DNA of 64,000 nt. It comes from CAYQMF01 sp964418595 (GTDB lineage: Bacteria > Planctomycetota > UBA1135 > UBA2386). The first letter of the stretch is position 1. Each line of letters opens with the position of its first letter. Location: NCBI GenBank assembly GCA_964418595.1, contig CAYQMF010000008.1, positions 1 to 64,000 on the forward strand, in the 5' to 3' direction. The notes beneath the pieces are model-generated. The model was not told the DNA's origin. It searched no databases and worked only from the letters and a program-made list of their open reading frames with translations. A program made the translations under genes and the position numbers. Positions 36,466 to 45,469 of the stretch are shown piece by piece.

Positions 36466-36549
36466 TCCTCCCGCGCTGTCCGCCCGGCACCGCGAGAGGC
36501 ACCGTCCTCGACGACGCGACGCTCGCCCCGCGGCGACGTCGCGTAGGAA

Positions 36550-36630
36550 GTCTCTGAAGGCGACTACTACCCCCGCTCGCAACAGCACAATCCTCGCGCC
36601 GCGCGAGGACTCGCGGGAGTGGTAGATCAG
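36550..36630 (-). repeat. Palindromic dispersed element, copy 2
   Basis: Arms CTACTACCCCCGC (from 36564) and GCGGGAGTGGTAG (to 36625) pair with two imperfect positions. Between them lies an additional perfect hairpin, TCCTCGCG (36591-36598) with CGCGAGGA (36602-36609). The 69 bases 36562-36630 match copy 1 at 24154-24222. The stop codon of the minus-strand gene 36627-39449 (TGA at 36629-36627) lies inside the element. It also lies 85 bases downstream of the plus-strand gene, so it could be a bidirectional terminator, although no T-run is present. Confidence 0.75.
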
Positions 36631-39449
36631 CCCTCCACCACGGCCAGCACGCCGTTGCTGAGGTAGAGGCCGAGGTTCATCACATCGACGACGGCGGCCT
36701 GGAACACCAGTCCCAGCCCGGCTGCCGGCGGGTGGTTGCCCACCGGCATGCTGAGCATCCCCGCACCGCCGGCGACCGGGAATCCCACGAGGTTGATCGC
36801 GCCGAAGGGCCCGAACACGTGGATCGTGCATGAGGGCGTCCACGCGAACGGGGTATTCGGCATCACGGTCGCCAGCAGCGCCGCGTAGCCAACGGCCGGA
36901 CCACCGGCGATCGTGAACGTGACCGTCTGGTTCATGACGATCCGCGTGCTGGTGAGCGTCGGGCCGCCGGGCGTGTTCGGGTGCCGGCAGCCACCGCCCA
37001 GGTTGCGCACGTTGCTGAAGTTCCCCTGCGAGAACATGCCGCGACCGTGGGTGACGAGGTGCAGCTTGCCGTTGCCGCCGATGAACAGTTCGTCGATGGC
37101 GACGTTGGCCGGCGTCGCCGCGCTGGACCACGTCGTCCCGGCGTTCTCGGTCACCAGCAGGCCCACCTCGGTCGCCGCGTACCACCAGTCCGGGTTCGCC
37201 GGCTGCACCTCGATGTCCCGCACCGGTACCGCGACGGCCATCGGCCGCGCTCCGAACGTGGCGCCGCCATCGGTGCTCAGCCAGACGTTGTCGGTCTCGA
37301 AGCCACCGTAGGTCACGAAGATCCGCTGCGGGTTGTTGTCGTCGATGGTGATCCGGCTCACCACGCGGCCGGGGTTGCCGGCGCCGCGTGCAGTCCAGGT
37401 CGGGTTGGCCGCGGTGCCGTCCGCGGTCGAGAACAGCTTGCCGTCGTTGTGCCCGACCCAGATGACGTCGGGCCGCCGCTTCGCCACGACGATCGCCGAG
37501 ATCGGCGCGTTGCCCGCCGCCGGCCCCTTGATCGCCGCCCACAGCGGGCCGGCATTCAGCGTGTTCGCCACGCGCGCGTCGGGGCAGCGCCAGAGCGACA
37601 CGCCACCGACGAACAGCCTCTTTGGGTCGTTGTGATCGAGCACCAACGGCGCGATGAAGTTCGCCGTGCACGTGCGCGCATCCTCGATGCGGTACGGCGC
37701 GGCCTTCCAGGTGCTGTCGTTGCGCATGCCGCAGATCCACTCGATGTTGTCGCCGCCATCGGCGCTGCGGTAGGCCTGCCCGCAGATGTACTCGCTGTAG
37801 ACGTAGCGCGCGTCGGTCGGGTCGCACGCGGTGAAGCCACCGTCCCCGCCGAACGTCGTCGCCCACGCGCCGGAGCCGGTCGAGCGCACCGTGCCGTTGT
37901 CCTGCGTGCCGCCGTGCAACACTCCGTCGACGGCGCGCGCGCCGCCGTAGAACTGGGTGATCGCGAGGCTGGAATTGCGGGGCGTCCAGCCGCTCGCCTG
38001 CCCCACCGCGGTCACGTCGTCGGTCGAGAACACGCCGCCGTCGTTGGCGAAGTAGACCCGGCGCCGGCCAGCCGTGTCCCAGTCGAAGTTGTTCTGCTCC
38101 AGGACGAAGTGGTGATCGGCGTGCGCGCTGATCGAGCCGGCCGGCGGGTTCCACACGCTGATCTGCGTCCAGCTCGCGCCACCGTCGGTGCTGCGGTGCA
38201 GCTCGAGTCCGCCCACGATCACGTGGTCGTCGGCGGGATCGGCGTCGGCGTCGCTGGGATCGACCCACAACGCGTTCGCGAACCAGCCCACGCCGTTCAG
38301 GTGCCCGGGCGTCGAAACCTCCATGAAGGTCGCGCCACCATCGATGCTGCGGAAGAGCTTGCCGTTCGCGCTGTCGGCGCAGGCATACACGCAGCCGCCG
38401 CCGGGCCCCGTGTAGCCACGGTGGTACGCGAGTTCGATCCGCCCGGTCTTGCGGTCGGAGGCCACCGACAGGTTCGAGTCGGCCCAGGTGCGGCCACCGT
38501 CGTCGGAGTGGATGACCCGCGATGTCCAATTGCCCCCGGCCAGGTTCTTCACATGCGCCACCGCCCGCTGGCCATCGGTCGGGTGGAAGTCGACTTCGTA
38601 GTAGCGGGCGTTGGCGGAGGCCTGGTGCACCAGCGTCCAGGAGGTGCCCTGGTCGGCGGTACGGTGGATGCCCGTCGAGGTCGCTGCGAGCAGCACTCCG
38701 CCGGGTCCGACGGCGATCCGGTTCACCCAGTGGAAGTTGGCGTTGGCCGTGCTCGCGATCCGTGCCCACACGCCGCCGCCGTCCGTGCTCATGAAGATCC
38801 CCGCGCCGCGGATCGCCGGGGCGACCCGGCCATGCTGGTAGGTGTCCTCCCAGTAGCCCTCTCCGGTCGAAGCGTACATCCGGTCGGCGTTGCTCGGGTC
38901 GATCACGATCGAGGTGATCGCGAGGTTCTCCAGCAGGTCGTTCGCGCGAGCCCAGGTCCCGCCGCCGTCGTTGCTCCGCCAGATGCCACCCGAGACCGAA
39001 CCCGCGAACATGCGGTTGCCGTCGCGCGGGTCGATGGCGAGAGCGCGCACCCGACCACCGATGTTGCGGGGGCCGTGCTCCGTCCACAGGCCGGAGTCGA
39101 GGCCACCGGCCGCTCCCTCCGTGTGCAACGCATCGAACGCGGCGCGCGCCTGCAACAGCGCGTCGTCCGGAGTGGACCCGTCGGCGCCGCGGTGGAACAT
39201 CGACCGCCACGCGGCGGCCAGGTCGGGCTTGTCGGGGCGTGGAGCGAACACCCGCTGCAGGATCCGCTGCAGCCGCGCCTGGGGCATGTCCAGCAGTTCC
39301 TGGTTGGTGATCGGCCGCCATTCCCGGATCTTGGCGAGGGCCTCGGGCTGCAGATGGAGGCGCACGGCGGTGGCGGCGTCGGACGGGACCTCCGCCGGCG
39401 GCGTGGGCGATTGGGTGAGCGCGAGAAGGACGACGAGAGGGTGCATCAT
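36627..39449 (-). CDS. Large secreted BNR/Asp-box repeat protein
   Basis: A 940-residue exported protein starting MMHPLVVLLALTQ. The body has many Asp-box units on propeller blades: SNDGGGTWARAN, STDGGGVWARI, TADQGTSWTLV, SDDGGRTWADS, SIDGGATFMEV, STDGGASWTQI, STDGGATFGA and TENAGTTWSS. The architecture resembles VPS10-like or glycosyl-hydrolase BNR proteins such as large cellulase/xyloglucanase-type propellers, but no catalytic pair is obvious. The C-terminal 130 residues are the beta domain common in this window (TLTSTRIVMNQTVTFTIAGG, LGLYLSNGVLAVVEG). Its stop lies in the palindromic element, and the gene sits between the 67-base direct repeats. Confidence 0.85.
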   Translation of the reverse strand: MMHPLVVLLALTQSPTPPAEVPSDAATAVRLHLQPEALAKIREWRPITNQELLDMPQARLQRILQRVFAPRPDKPDLAAAWRSMFHRGADGSTPDDALLQARAAFDALHTEGAAGGLDSGLWTEHGPRNIGGRVRALAIDPRDGNRMFAGSVSGGIWRSNDGGGTWARANDLLENLAITSIVIDPSNADRMYASTGEGYWEDTYQHGRVAPAIRGAGIFMSTDGGGVWARIASTANANFHWVNRIAVGPGGVLLAATSTGIHRTADQGTSWTLVHQASANARYYEVDFHPTDGQRAVAHVKNLAGGNWTSRVIHSDDGGRTWADSNLSVASDRKTGRIELAYHRGYTGPGGGCVYACADSANGKLFRSIDGGATFMEVSTPGHLNGVGWFANALWVDPSDADADPADDHVIVGGLELHRSTDGGASWTQISVWNPPAGSISAHADHHFVLEQNNFDWDTAGRRRVYFANDGGVFSTDDVTAVGQASGWTPRNSSLAITQFYGGARAVDGVLHGGTQDNGTVRSTGSGAWATTFGGDGGFTACDPTDARYVYSEYICGQAYRSADGGDNIEWICGMRNDSTWKAAPYRIEDARTCTANFIAPLVLDHNDPKRLFVGGVSLWRCPDARVANTLNAGPLWAAIKGPAAGNAPISAIVVAKRRPDVIWVGHNDGKLFSTADGTAANPTWTARGAGNPGRVVSRITIDDNNPQRIFVTYGGFETDNVWLSTDGGATFGARPMAVAVPVRDIEVQPANPDWWYAATEVGLLVTENAGTTWSSAATPANVAIDELFIGGNGKLHLVTHGRGMFSQGNFSNVRNLGGGCRHPNTPGGPTLTSTRIVMNQTVTFTIAGGPAVGYAALLATVMPNTPFAWTPSCTIHVFGPFGAINLVGFPVAGGAGMLSMPVGNHPPAAGLGLVFQAAVVDVMNLGLYLSNGVLAVVEG

Positions 39450-39546
39450 GGATCGAACCGGCGGGCCGGCGTCTTGCGCCTGGCCCTGGGTCATGCGCGG
39501 GATCTGGAGGTCGTGTCGGACGGAAAGCCGGGTTTTCGAAGCGCCT

Positions 39547-39620
39547 GCGCGCTATCGATCTCGTTCGCGCCGTTCGAGGTGCAGGCCTCGGCCGGCCTGC
39601 TGCTCGCGATCGGGCGGTGA
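39547..39620 (+). pseudogene. Orphan 3' end of an ELWxxDGT-type gene (67-base direct repeat, copy 2)
   Basis: The last 22 codons of the ELWxxDGT gene appear here again with one base difference, then CGG TGA. No start or upstream homology is attached: the bases before 39547 belong to the leader of the minus-strand BNR gene. It is either the leftover tail of a second ELWxxDGT gene or a duplication made when the 3.1-kb segment between the copies was inserted. Confidence 0.7.
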
Positions 39621-39629
39621 GGCCGGGGC

Positions 39630-40778
39630 TCAGCTCGACCAGCGCCCGAACACCCACTCGAGGCCCGCCGTGTGGGCGATGCCGCCGATGGCACCCGGGT
39701 CGACGAGGATCGCCTGCTGGTAGACGTGCAGGCCCGACAGGCCGACGTCGTTGGGCGTCGCGAGGTGCACATGGCTGCGACCGGTCGCGTCGCACGGCGG
39801 CAGGAAGACGCCGACCATCGGCACGACGTAGATGGTGCCGATGGGCGAGAGCTGCATCTGCGTCTGGGTGACGCCGAGGATGAGGTAGGGCGACGACCCG
39901 GGCAGGCCGCTCCGCACCTGCACGCGGATCCGGCCACCGACCATCGGGTAGTTCGAGTCCAGCTCCGGTAGGCCGTTGCTGCCGGCCTTCGGCAGCCCGT
40001 AGCCCAGCTTCTTGGCGGGGCCATCGCCCTCCGGCTTGCTGCCGTTGTGCATCACCTGCACGCCGAAGTCCTTCTCGGCCCCCGGCCGGATCACCACGTC
40101 CTTCCACTGGAACGCGGCGGTGTAGTCGCCCGGGCCGAACGGCAGGCCGGCGTTGGTCAAGTCGTCGGCATTCGCGTCGAGCAGCAGCGTGCGAATCTGC
40201 GCGAACGCCCCGACCTGCCATCGCGCATCACCACCGGCAACCGTCATCACCCGACCGAGATCCCGCGCACAGTTCGCGTTGGTGATCTTCTGGTTGAACT
40301 CGCTGTCGTCCTTCACCGCCGAGTTCGTGGCGCCGCAGACGTCGACGTCGACGTAGCAGAACACGCTGATCGTCAGGTCGTCGCGCCCGCTGTTGGTGAT
40401 CCGCATGGTGTGGTGCACGTAGCCTTCCTCGTCATGGGTCGGCATCACGTTCACGAACAGCTTCGCCGCGAACCCCCGGCGGTCGACGTTGGCCCAGTCG
40501 TACGTGGCGATCGAATCCTCCTTCCGCACGGTCACCTGGTTGTTCGCCTTGTTGAAGGCGTACTCCCGCCCGTCGTTGCGGACGCGGTACAGCCACCACA
40601 ACTGGTAGAGCTGGTCGCCGGCGGCGGCGCGCGCGGTGAGGTCGTTGGTGGGCAGGGCGTCGCTCGCCGCCGGCACGTCGGTCATCGAGTACGTGACGTT
40701 GGCGTCGGTGAGCGTGATCTGGGCAGCCAGGGACAGGGTGCAGGAGAGGGCGGCGAGAAGCGGTAGCGAGCGGGACAT
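39630..40778 (-). CDS. Secreted protein of unknown function with shared C-terminal domain
   Basis: A 382-residue protein with a signal peptide (SLPLLAALSCTLSLAAQ). The N-terminal 230 residues form an unrecognised beta-rich domain with VTYSMTDVPAASDALPTND, YQLWWLYRVRNDGREYAF, TMRITNSGRDDLTISVFCYVD (in two parts: TMRITNSGRDD, LTISVFCYVDVDVCG) and DYTAAFQWKDVVIRPG. The remainder, from about SNYPMVGGRIRVQV, is a terminal domain with GSSPYLILGVTQTQ and DVGLSGLHVYQQAILVDP, comparable to those of other secreted proteins here. It shares a strand direction with the BNR gene. Function unknown. Confidence 0.78.
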   Translation of the reverse strand: MSRSLPLLAALSCTLSLAAQITLTDANVTYSMTDVPAASDALPTNDLTARAAAGDQLYQLWWLYRVRNDGREYAFNKANNQVTVRKEDSIATYDWANVDRRGFAAKLFVNVMPTHDEEGYVHHTMRITNSGRDDLTISVFCYVDVDVCGATNSAVKDDSEFNQKITNANCARDLGRVMTVAGGDARWQVGAFAQIRTLLLDANADDLTNAGLPFGPGDYTAAFQWKDVVIRPGAEKDFGVQVMHNGSKPEGDGPAKKLGYGLPKAGSNGLPELDSNYPMVGGRIRVQVRSGLPGSSPYLILGVTQTQMQLSPIGTIYVVPMVGVFLPPCDATGRSHVHLATPNDVGLSGLHVYQQAILVDPGAIGGIAHTAGLEWVFGRWSS

Positions 40779-40962
40779 GGCGTGAGCTCCGACGGATCGA
40801 CGACCGGCCGGCGTCCACCGCCACCGGTCGACGGCGCGTCCGACCGCGGCCGTCTCCGTCCATGGCGCAGGAACGGCCGGCCGTGTCGGACGCTTTTCTG
40901 GGGCGGCCGTCGTCTGCGGTCGCGAGAATGACCTCCGTCATCCCCCTTTCGACACGCTTCCC

Positions 40963-43479
40963 ATGCGCGAGATCGTCGAGTCGTGTCTGCTCGTCCTCCT
41001 GATCGGGCCTCTCGTCCCTGGGCAAGACCAGTCGAAACTCGATCGGCTCGTCCAGACCGGGACCACCCTCACTTCGCTGGACGTGGTCACGTCGATCAAC
41101 GATGCGGGCTGGGTGGCCTTCACCGGTACCGCGTCGGGCGTCTCGCGTGGCTTCGTCGTGCGCGAGCCCGACGCCCAGCAGGTCATCACATTCGGGGACG
41201 CATCGCGCATCTTCTTCGGGGCCGCGATCAACAACGAGACGCCAATCCCTCGTGTTGCGACACGTGACCGCGTCGTGGGCAGTCCACCGCTGTTCTTCAT
41301 GCGCGGCTGGGTGGCGGATGGATCCCAGACCTACGCCCTCGTCGGTGGATCCAACGCTCCGGCGAACTTCGATTCGTGCGCCGGGCAGTGCGACATCAAC
41401 GACAGTGGTGTGATCGCCTTCTCCGGGCTCACGAACGGTTCGACGCAGACCGTGCTGTTCGCCGGTTCGACACGGCCTCCGACGCCGCTGGCCAGCCATC
41501 CCGGCAACGTCCTGATCCGACCCCAGATCGCGAACGACGGCCGGATCGTCTACCGCGATCACCAGAGCCAGATCGTCGAGTGCCGCTATCCCATCGGCGG
41601 TTGCGCCACGATCGCCGGTGCGCCCTTCTCGACCACCGGACTCCTGCCCGGCATCTCCCGGGACGGCACGGTGATCGCGTTCGCCGGGAATCGGGGAGCG
41701 GGCAACGGCGTGTTCGTGACGTTCGTCTCCGGCGCGTCGAGGTATCTGATCCGCGTAGCAGGCGAGGGGCAGGATGCGTTCACCACGGTGGACGACACGC
41801 AGCGGTGCTCCGTCGTCGCTCGCGATCTCGGCAACACCGGTCGGGCGTTCACCGTCACCGTCGCTGGTACCTACGCCGGGCGCCAGGGCATCTACGCGGT
41901 GCTCATCACGACCTACGACGACAACGGCACGGTTCGCCACACGGTCAGTCATCCAGCGCCCCTGGTGCGGGCGGGCGACGACGCGGGGGGCGTCACGTTG
42001 GGAGCGCCCATCCTGTACGACTCCATGAACGTGCACGGCAGCGTGTCCGTGCAGACGTCGATCGCCGGAGGGAGCGCGATCGTGCGCGCCACTCCGTACC
42101 CGTTGTTCACGCAAACCGATGGGCGTTGGTGCGCCGACAAGTACGGCAACTATTCGGGCACTTGCCCCTCGCCCCGAGTCTGCTCAGGGAGCCATGGCGC
42201 CTGCTGTCCCGAGACGATCCGGCGCTGGGGTTGCATGCTCACCTCCGTGGCCGTCACCTTGCGCTCGCTGGGAATCGGACGCGGAGTCGACGATCGCGCG
42301 GTCGATCCGCAGAATCTCAATGCCTGGCTGCGTGGCACGCCGGATGGGTATCGGTCTGGTGACTCCGGCTGCAACCAGTCGCTGAATCTCGGCAAGGTGC
42401 TGCGCTACTCGCGCGGCCAGATCCGCTACGAGGAGCGCCGCAACTGGCAGGCGGCGCGCAGGATCATGGACGCCGCTGCAGAACTGAGCCTCGGCAATCG
42501 CCTCATCCTCCGCGTGCGGGGAACCAGCGGTCCCGAAGGGCACAAGGTCGTGGCGCTCGGCTACGACCCCGACGACGCGCGCGGACCGACGCTGAGGATC
42601 CACGATCCGTTCTTCCCCGCCCGCGTCACGTTGCACGATGGGCCCTACGGCAACACCTTCGCGTCGGCCGTCGCGCTCGTGCCCGTTGCGGGTCCTCGAT
42701 CGCTGCCATGGATGGAGATCACGGCGAGATCGCCCGTCGAAATGGTCGTGACCGACCCGATGGGGCGAAGATCCGGCTTCAACCCGCGCACGAACCAGGC
42801 CTACGACGAGATCCCCGGCGCAAGCTACTTCGCGGAGTCGACCGAGGAATACGGCGGAGGTGCGGCCCAGCAGGTCGGGCCGAAGACGTTCGTGAACTGG
42901 CAACCCCTGGACGGAACGTATCGATTCGACGTCCACGGCGTCGGGACCGGCCCCTACTCGATCGTCGTCAACAGCGTCGACAGCCAGGGAACCAGCGACT
43001 CCATCCTGGTCGCGGAAGGCAACGCGACACCAACGAGCCTGGATCAGTGGACGACCGGCTTCTCGGCGACGCGCGGCGCACGCAGACCGGGCATCACTTT
43101 CGAGGGAGATCCGAGCACGGCGTGCGCGGGCCCTTGCCTGGTGAGCCCGTCCAGCGACCCTTTGGCCGGGAGCAATGGCTTCGGCATCTGGGTCAGCAAC
43201 GCTCCGGCCCTCGCTCCGTCTGTCCTCATCATCGGAAGTGCGGCGCGTCCCGACTTCCTCACGCTGTTCGGGGCTGCGATCCACATCGACCTCAGCCTCT
43301 CCTACGCGCTGGTTGGGCTGGCCACGGACGTGAGGGGCAGGGTGACTGCCCCCCTCCCGTTGCCCTTGTCGCTGCGAAACCGTCGGGTGAGCCTCCAGTT
43401 CGTGGCACTGGAGACAGGGCCGTGCGAACGCCGCAACGACCTGACCAACAGCAGCGCGATGACCGTGCTGGTCCAGTGA
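40963..43479 (+). CDS. Secreted protein with C39-like peptidase domain
   Basis: An 838-residue exported protein (signal LLVLLIGPLVPGQ; ATG after CTTCCC). Residues 25-370 are beta-rich repeats (INDAGWVAFTGTASG, INDSGVIAFSGLTNG, ISRDGTVIAFAGNRG) of the type seen in NF-style repeat proteins. Residues about 380-570 look like a C39-type papain-like peptidase: YPLFTQTDGRW, then GCMLTSVAV with Cys424, GHKVVALGYD with His527 and IHDPFFP with Asp548. A Cys-rich insertion (GTCPSPRVCSGSHGACC) lies just before the active cysteine. A terminal domain (FGIWVSNAPAL, VSLQFVALE, SAMTVLVQ) closes it. It overlaps the aspartic-protease gene by TGATG. Confidence 0.75.
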   Translation: MREIVESCLLVLLIGPLVPGQDQSKLDRLVQTGTTLTSLDVVTSINDAGWVAFTGTASGVSRGFVVREPDAQQVITFGDASRIFFGAAINNETPIPRVATRDRVVGSPPLFFMRGWVADGSQTYALVGGSNAPANFDSCAGQCDINDSGVIAFSGLTNGSTQTVLFAGSTRPPTPLASHPGNVLIRPQIANDGRIVYRDHQSQIVECRYPIGGCATIAGAPFSTTGLLPGISRDGTVIAFAGNRGAGNGVFVTFVSGASRYLIRVAGEGQDAFTTVDDTQRCSVVARDLGNTGRAFTVTVAGTYAGRQGIYAVLITTYDDNGTVRHTVSHPAPLVRAGDDAGGVTLGAPILYDSMNVHGSVSVQTSIAGGSAIVRATPYPLFTQTDGRWCADKYGNYSGTCPSPRVCSGSHGACCPETIRRWGCMLTSVAVTLRSLGIGRGVDDRAVDPQNLNAWLRGTPDGYRSGDSGCNQSLNLGKVLRYSRGQIRYEERRNWQAARRIMDAAAELSLGNRLILRVRGTSGPEGHKVVALGYDPDDARGPTLRIHDPFFPARVTLHDGPYGNTFASAVALVPVAGPRSLPWMEITARSPVEMVVTDPMGRRSGFNPRTNQAYDEIPGASYFAESTEEYGGGAAQQVGPKTFVNWQPLDGTYRFDVHGVGTGPYSIVVNSVDSQGTSDSILVAEGNATPTSLDQWTTGFSATRGARRPGITFEGDPSTACAGPCLVSPSSDPLAGSNGFGIWVSNAPALAPSVLIIGSAARPDFLTLFGAAIHIDLSLSYALVGLATDVRGRVTAPLPLPLSLRNRRVSLQFVALETGPCERRNDLTNSSAMTVLVQ

Positions 43480-45440
43480 TGTCCGAAGCCACTCGCCCAC
43501 GGCAGCGTGCCACCCCGGTCCCGTTCCTGGCTGCGATCGCTCTGACCGGCTGCGGCGCGGGTGACGAAACGACACTCGATGCGCTGCTGGCTGCGCATGT
43601 CGCGACCCAGCCCCGCTATCCCACGACGCTACGCCTCGTCTACGACATCGAGACACACGCCGGGCGCTGGCGCGTCGTCACGTCGATCCGCAGCCGACCG
43701 TTCGCCTACCGCGAGGACGCGGTGGGGATCTCGCCGCCGGCACAGCCGGTGGCGAAGGTGAGCGACGGCCGGCTGGCATGGCAGCCGCGGCCGGGACTGC
43801 CGGGGATCCCGCTCACGGGTGACGCGGCCCGCTCCTTCCTGGCGCGCACCCTCGTCGAAGGCCGCCTCTACCTCGAGGCGGAGATCGCCGGGGATCGCGC
43901 CAGGCTCGCCGGCGTGGAGACGCTTGCGGCCGTCGCCAGCTTGCCGTCCGGCTTGGGCGAGGAACGCCGCGCACTGATCGTGGACCAGCCCACGGCGGCC
44001 GCGATCACCCTGCGGCTGGCGTTCGACATCCGCGACCACCGCCTGCTCGGGCATTCCGAGCCACACCTCGACCGGCAGGCGTGGACGCGCTACGGCGACT
44101 GGCGGCGACATGGCGATCTGCTGCTGCCGGGGACGCGCATCGACGGGCGTAGCAATCCCGATCGACGCACGACGGCGCGGCTCGTAGGCGTCGAGCTGGA
44201 TCCCCTGCTCGCCGACGAGCTGTTCGCCGGCAGCCCCGTCGATGCCACACCCGCTCGGACCGACGGAGGAGCGCTCCGGGTCGTGAGCGACACGGTGCCG
44301 GGCGCGGCGTGGCTGGTGGCTGAGTCGTGCGCGATCGACGGGCGCAACGTCGGCCGCGCCCTGCTCGACACCGGCGCCAGCACCAGCGTGCTCGATCGGG
44401 AGCTCGCCGACGTGCTGGCGCTTCCGGAAGGCGGCCGCTTCGTCGCGGGAACCTTCACGAACAGGCTCGAGGGCAACAAGCGCTGGATCGACCATCTGCA
44501 GCTAGGCGAGCGTGGCGTCTATCAGGTCACCGCGTTGACGGGCAGCTTCCCGCTCACCCCCGTGCTGACGACGGCACAGACCCCGCGCGTCGTCGCCGGC
44601 GGCGCGGAACTGCTCGCGGCAGCCCCGGTGTTCGACTTCGCCCGCGGCCGTCTGCGGTTCCGGCCGCACCCCGTGGTACCGCTCCGCGCAGCTGCTGGTG
44701 CTGGCGTGGTGGTCGAGATCCCAGCGCGGCGGGCGAGGCGCGGCTCTCCGTGCCAGTACGTGACGGTGAGCGTGCGTGGCCGCGAGCTACTGGCGCTCCT
44801 GGACACCGGCTTCGGCGGAACGCTGTTCCTCACCGCGGCGGCTGCCGACAAGGCGGGTGTGCCGCGGGATCCGCGCGCGTTGCGGGACCCGCGGGTGTTC
44901 GGCCAGGAGGCAGGTGGCATCGGGGCGACCACGCGGATGGACCTCGCGGTGCCGCTCGGCGACGTGGCGCTCGGCCCGCTCCGTTTTCCGGAGGTCTGGG
45001 CCCGTGTGCAGTCTGCTCCTGGTGAAGACGACGAGCACCGGTCCTACGAGGCGCTGGTCGGCACCGGCGCCTTGCTACCGTTCGCGCGCATCGGGATCGA
45101 CCCTGGGCGGGCGGTGATCGAGTTCGAATTGCCCGAGGGAGTGCAGCCCGGCGACGGCGGCACCGTCGCCGTGCCGGCTCTGGGCGCCTTCGCCGGCGCG
45201 ATGTTCAGGGCGGTTGGAGCGGATGAGCCGGCGGTGACGAGCGAGGTGCAGCCCGGCTCGCCGGCCGCTCGCGCGGGCCTTCAGCCCGGCGACCGGCTGG
45301 TGTCGATCGGCCCCGACGTCGTGGTCTCGCAGGATCTGGCCTTCGCCCTGCGCCGGCTGTGGCTGAAGCCGGGCCACCCGGTGGCGCTGAACGTGATCCG
45401 AGCAGGCACGCCGGTGGCGATCGTTGTCGCCGTGGACTGA
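43479..45440 (+). CDS. Lipoprotein with two retropepsin-type aspartic protease lobes and a PDZ domain
   Basis: A 653-residue lipoprotein (AAIALTGCG lipobox near residue 25). Residues 30-260 are a beta domain of unknown type. Two retroviral-type aspartic protease modules follow: GRALLDTGASTSVLD with catalytic Asp297, and LLALLDTGFGGTLFL with Asp442. Each has a later hydrophobic-Gly strand, VFDFARGRLRF and ALVGTGALLPFARIGID. A PDZ domain closes the protein (VTSEVQPGSPAARAGLQPGDRLVSIG, in two parts: EVQPGSPAARAGLQPGDR, LVSIG). The two lobes could form a pepsin-like enzyme within one chain. The start overlaps the stop of the C39-like gene by TGATG, so the two are co-translated. Confidence 0.85.
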   Translation: MSEATRPRQRATPVPFLAAIALTGCGAGDETTLDALLAAHVATQPRYPTTLRLVYDIETHAGRWRVVTSIRSRPFAYREDAVGISPPAQPVAKVSDGRLAWQPRPGLPGIPLTGDAARSFLARTLVEGRLYLEAEIAGDRARLAGVETLAAVASLPSGLGEERRALIVDQPTAAAITLRLAFDIRDHRLLGHSEPHLDRQAWTRYGDWRRHGDLLLPGTRIDGRSNPDRRTTARLVGVELDPLLADELFAGSPVDATPARTDGGALRVVSDTVPGAAWLVAESCAIDGRNVGRALLDTGASTSVLDRELADVLALPEGGRFVAGTFTNRLEGNKRWIDHLQLGERGVYQVTALTGSFPLTPVLTTAQTPRVVAGGAELLAAAPVFDFARGRLRFRPHPVVPLRAAAGAGVVVEIPARRARRGSPCQYVTVSVRGRELLALLDTGFGGTLFLTAAAADKAGVPRDPRALRDPRVFGQEAGGIGATTRMDLAVPLGDVALGPLRFPEVWARVQSAPGEDDEHRSYEALVGTGALLPFARIGIDPGRAVIEFELPEGVQPGDGGTVAVPALGAFAGAMFRAVGADEPAVTSEVQPGSPAARAGLQPGDRLVSIGPDVVVSQDLAFALRRLWLKPGHPVALNVIRAGTPVAIVVAVD

Positions 45441-45469
45441 TCTGCTCGCGAGCGCCGGCCTATCGCCCC

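Noticed and set aside
36981..39620. Plus-strand open frame of about 880 codons that ends with the same residues as the ELWxxDGT protein
   Set aside because: Only the last 22 codons are related, because of the 67-base direct repeat; the rest is antisense to the BNR protein and is Arg/Val/Asp-rich shadow text.
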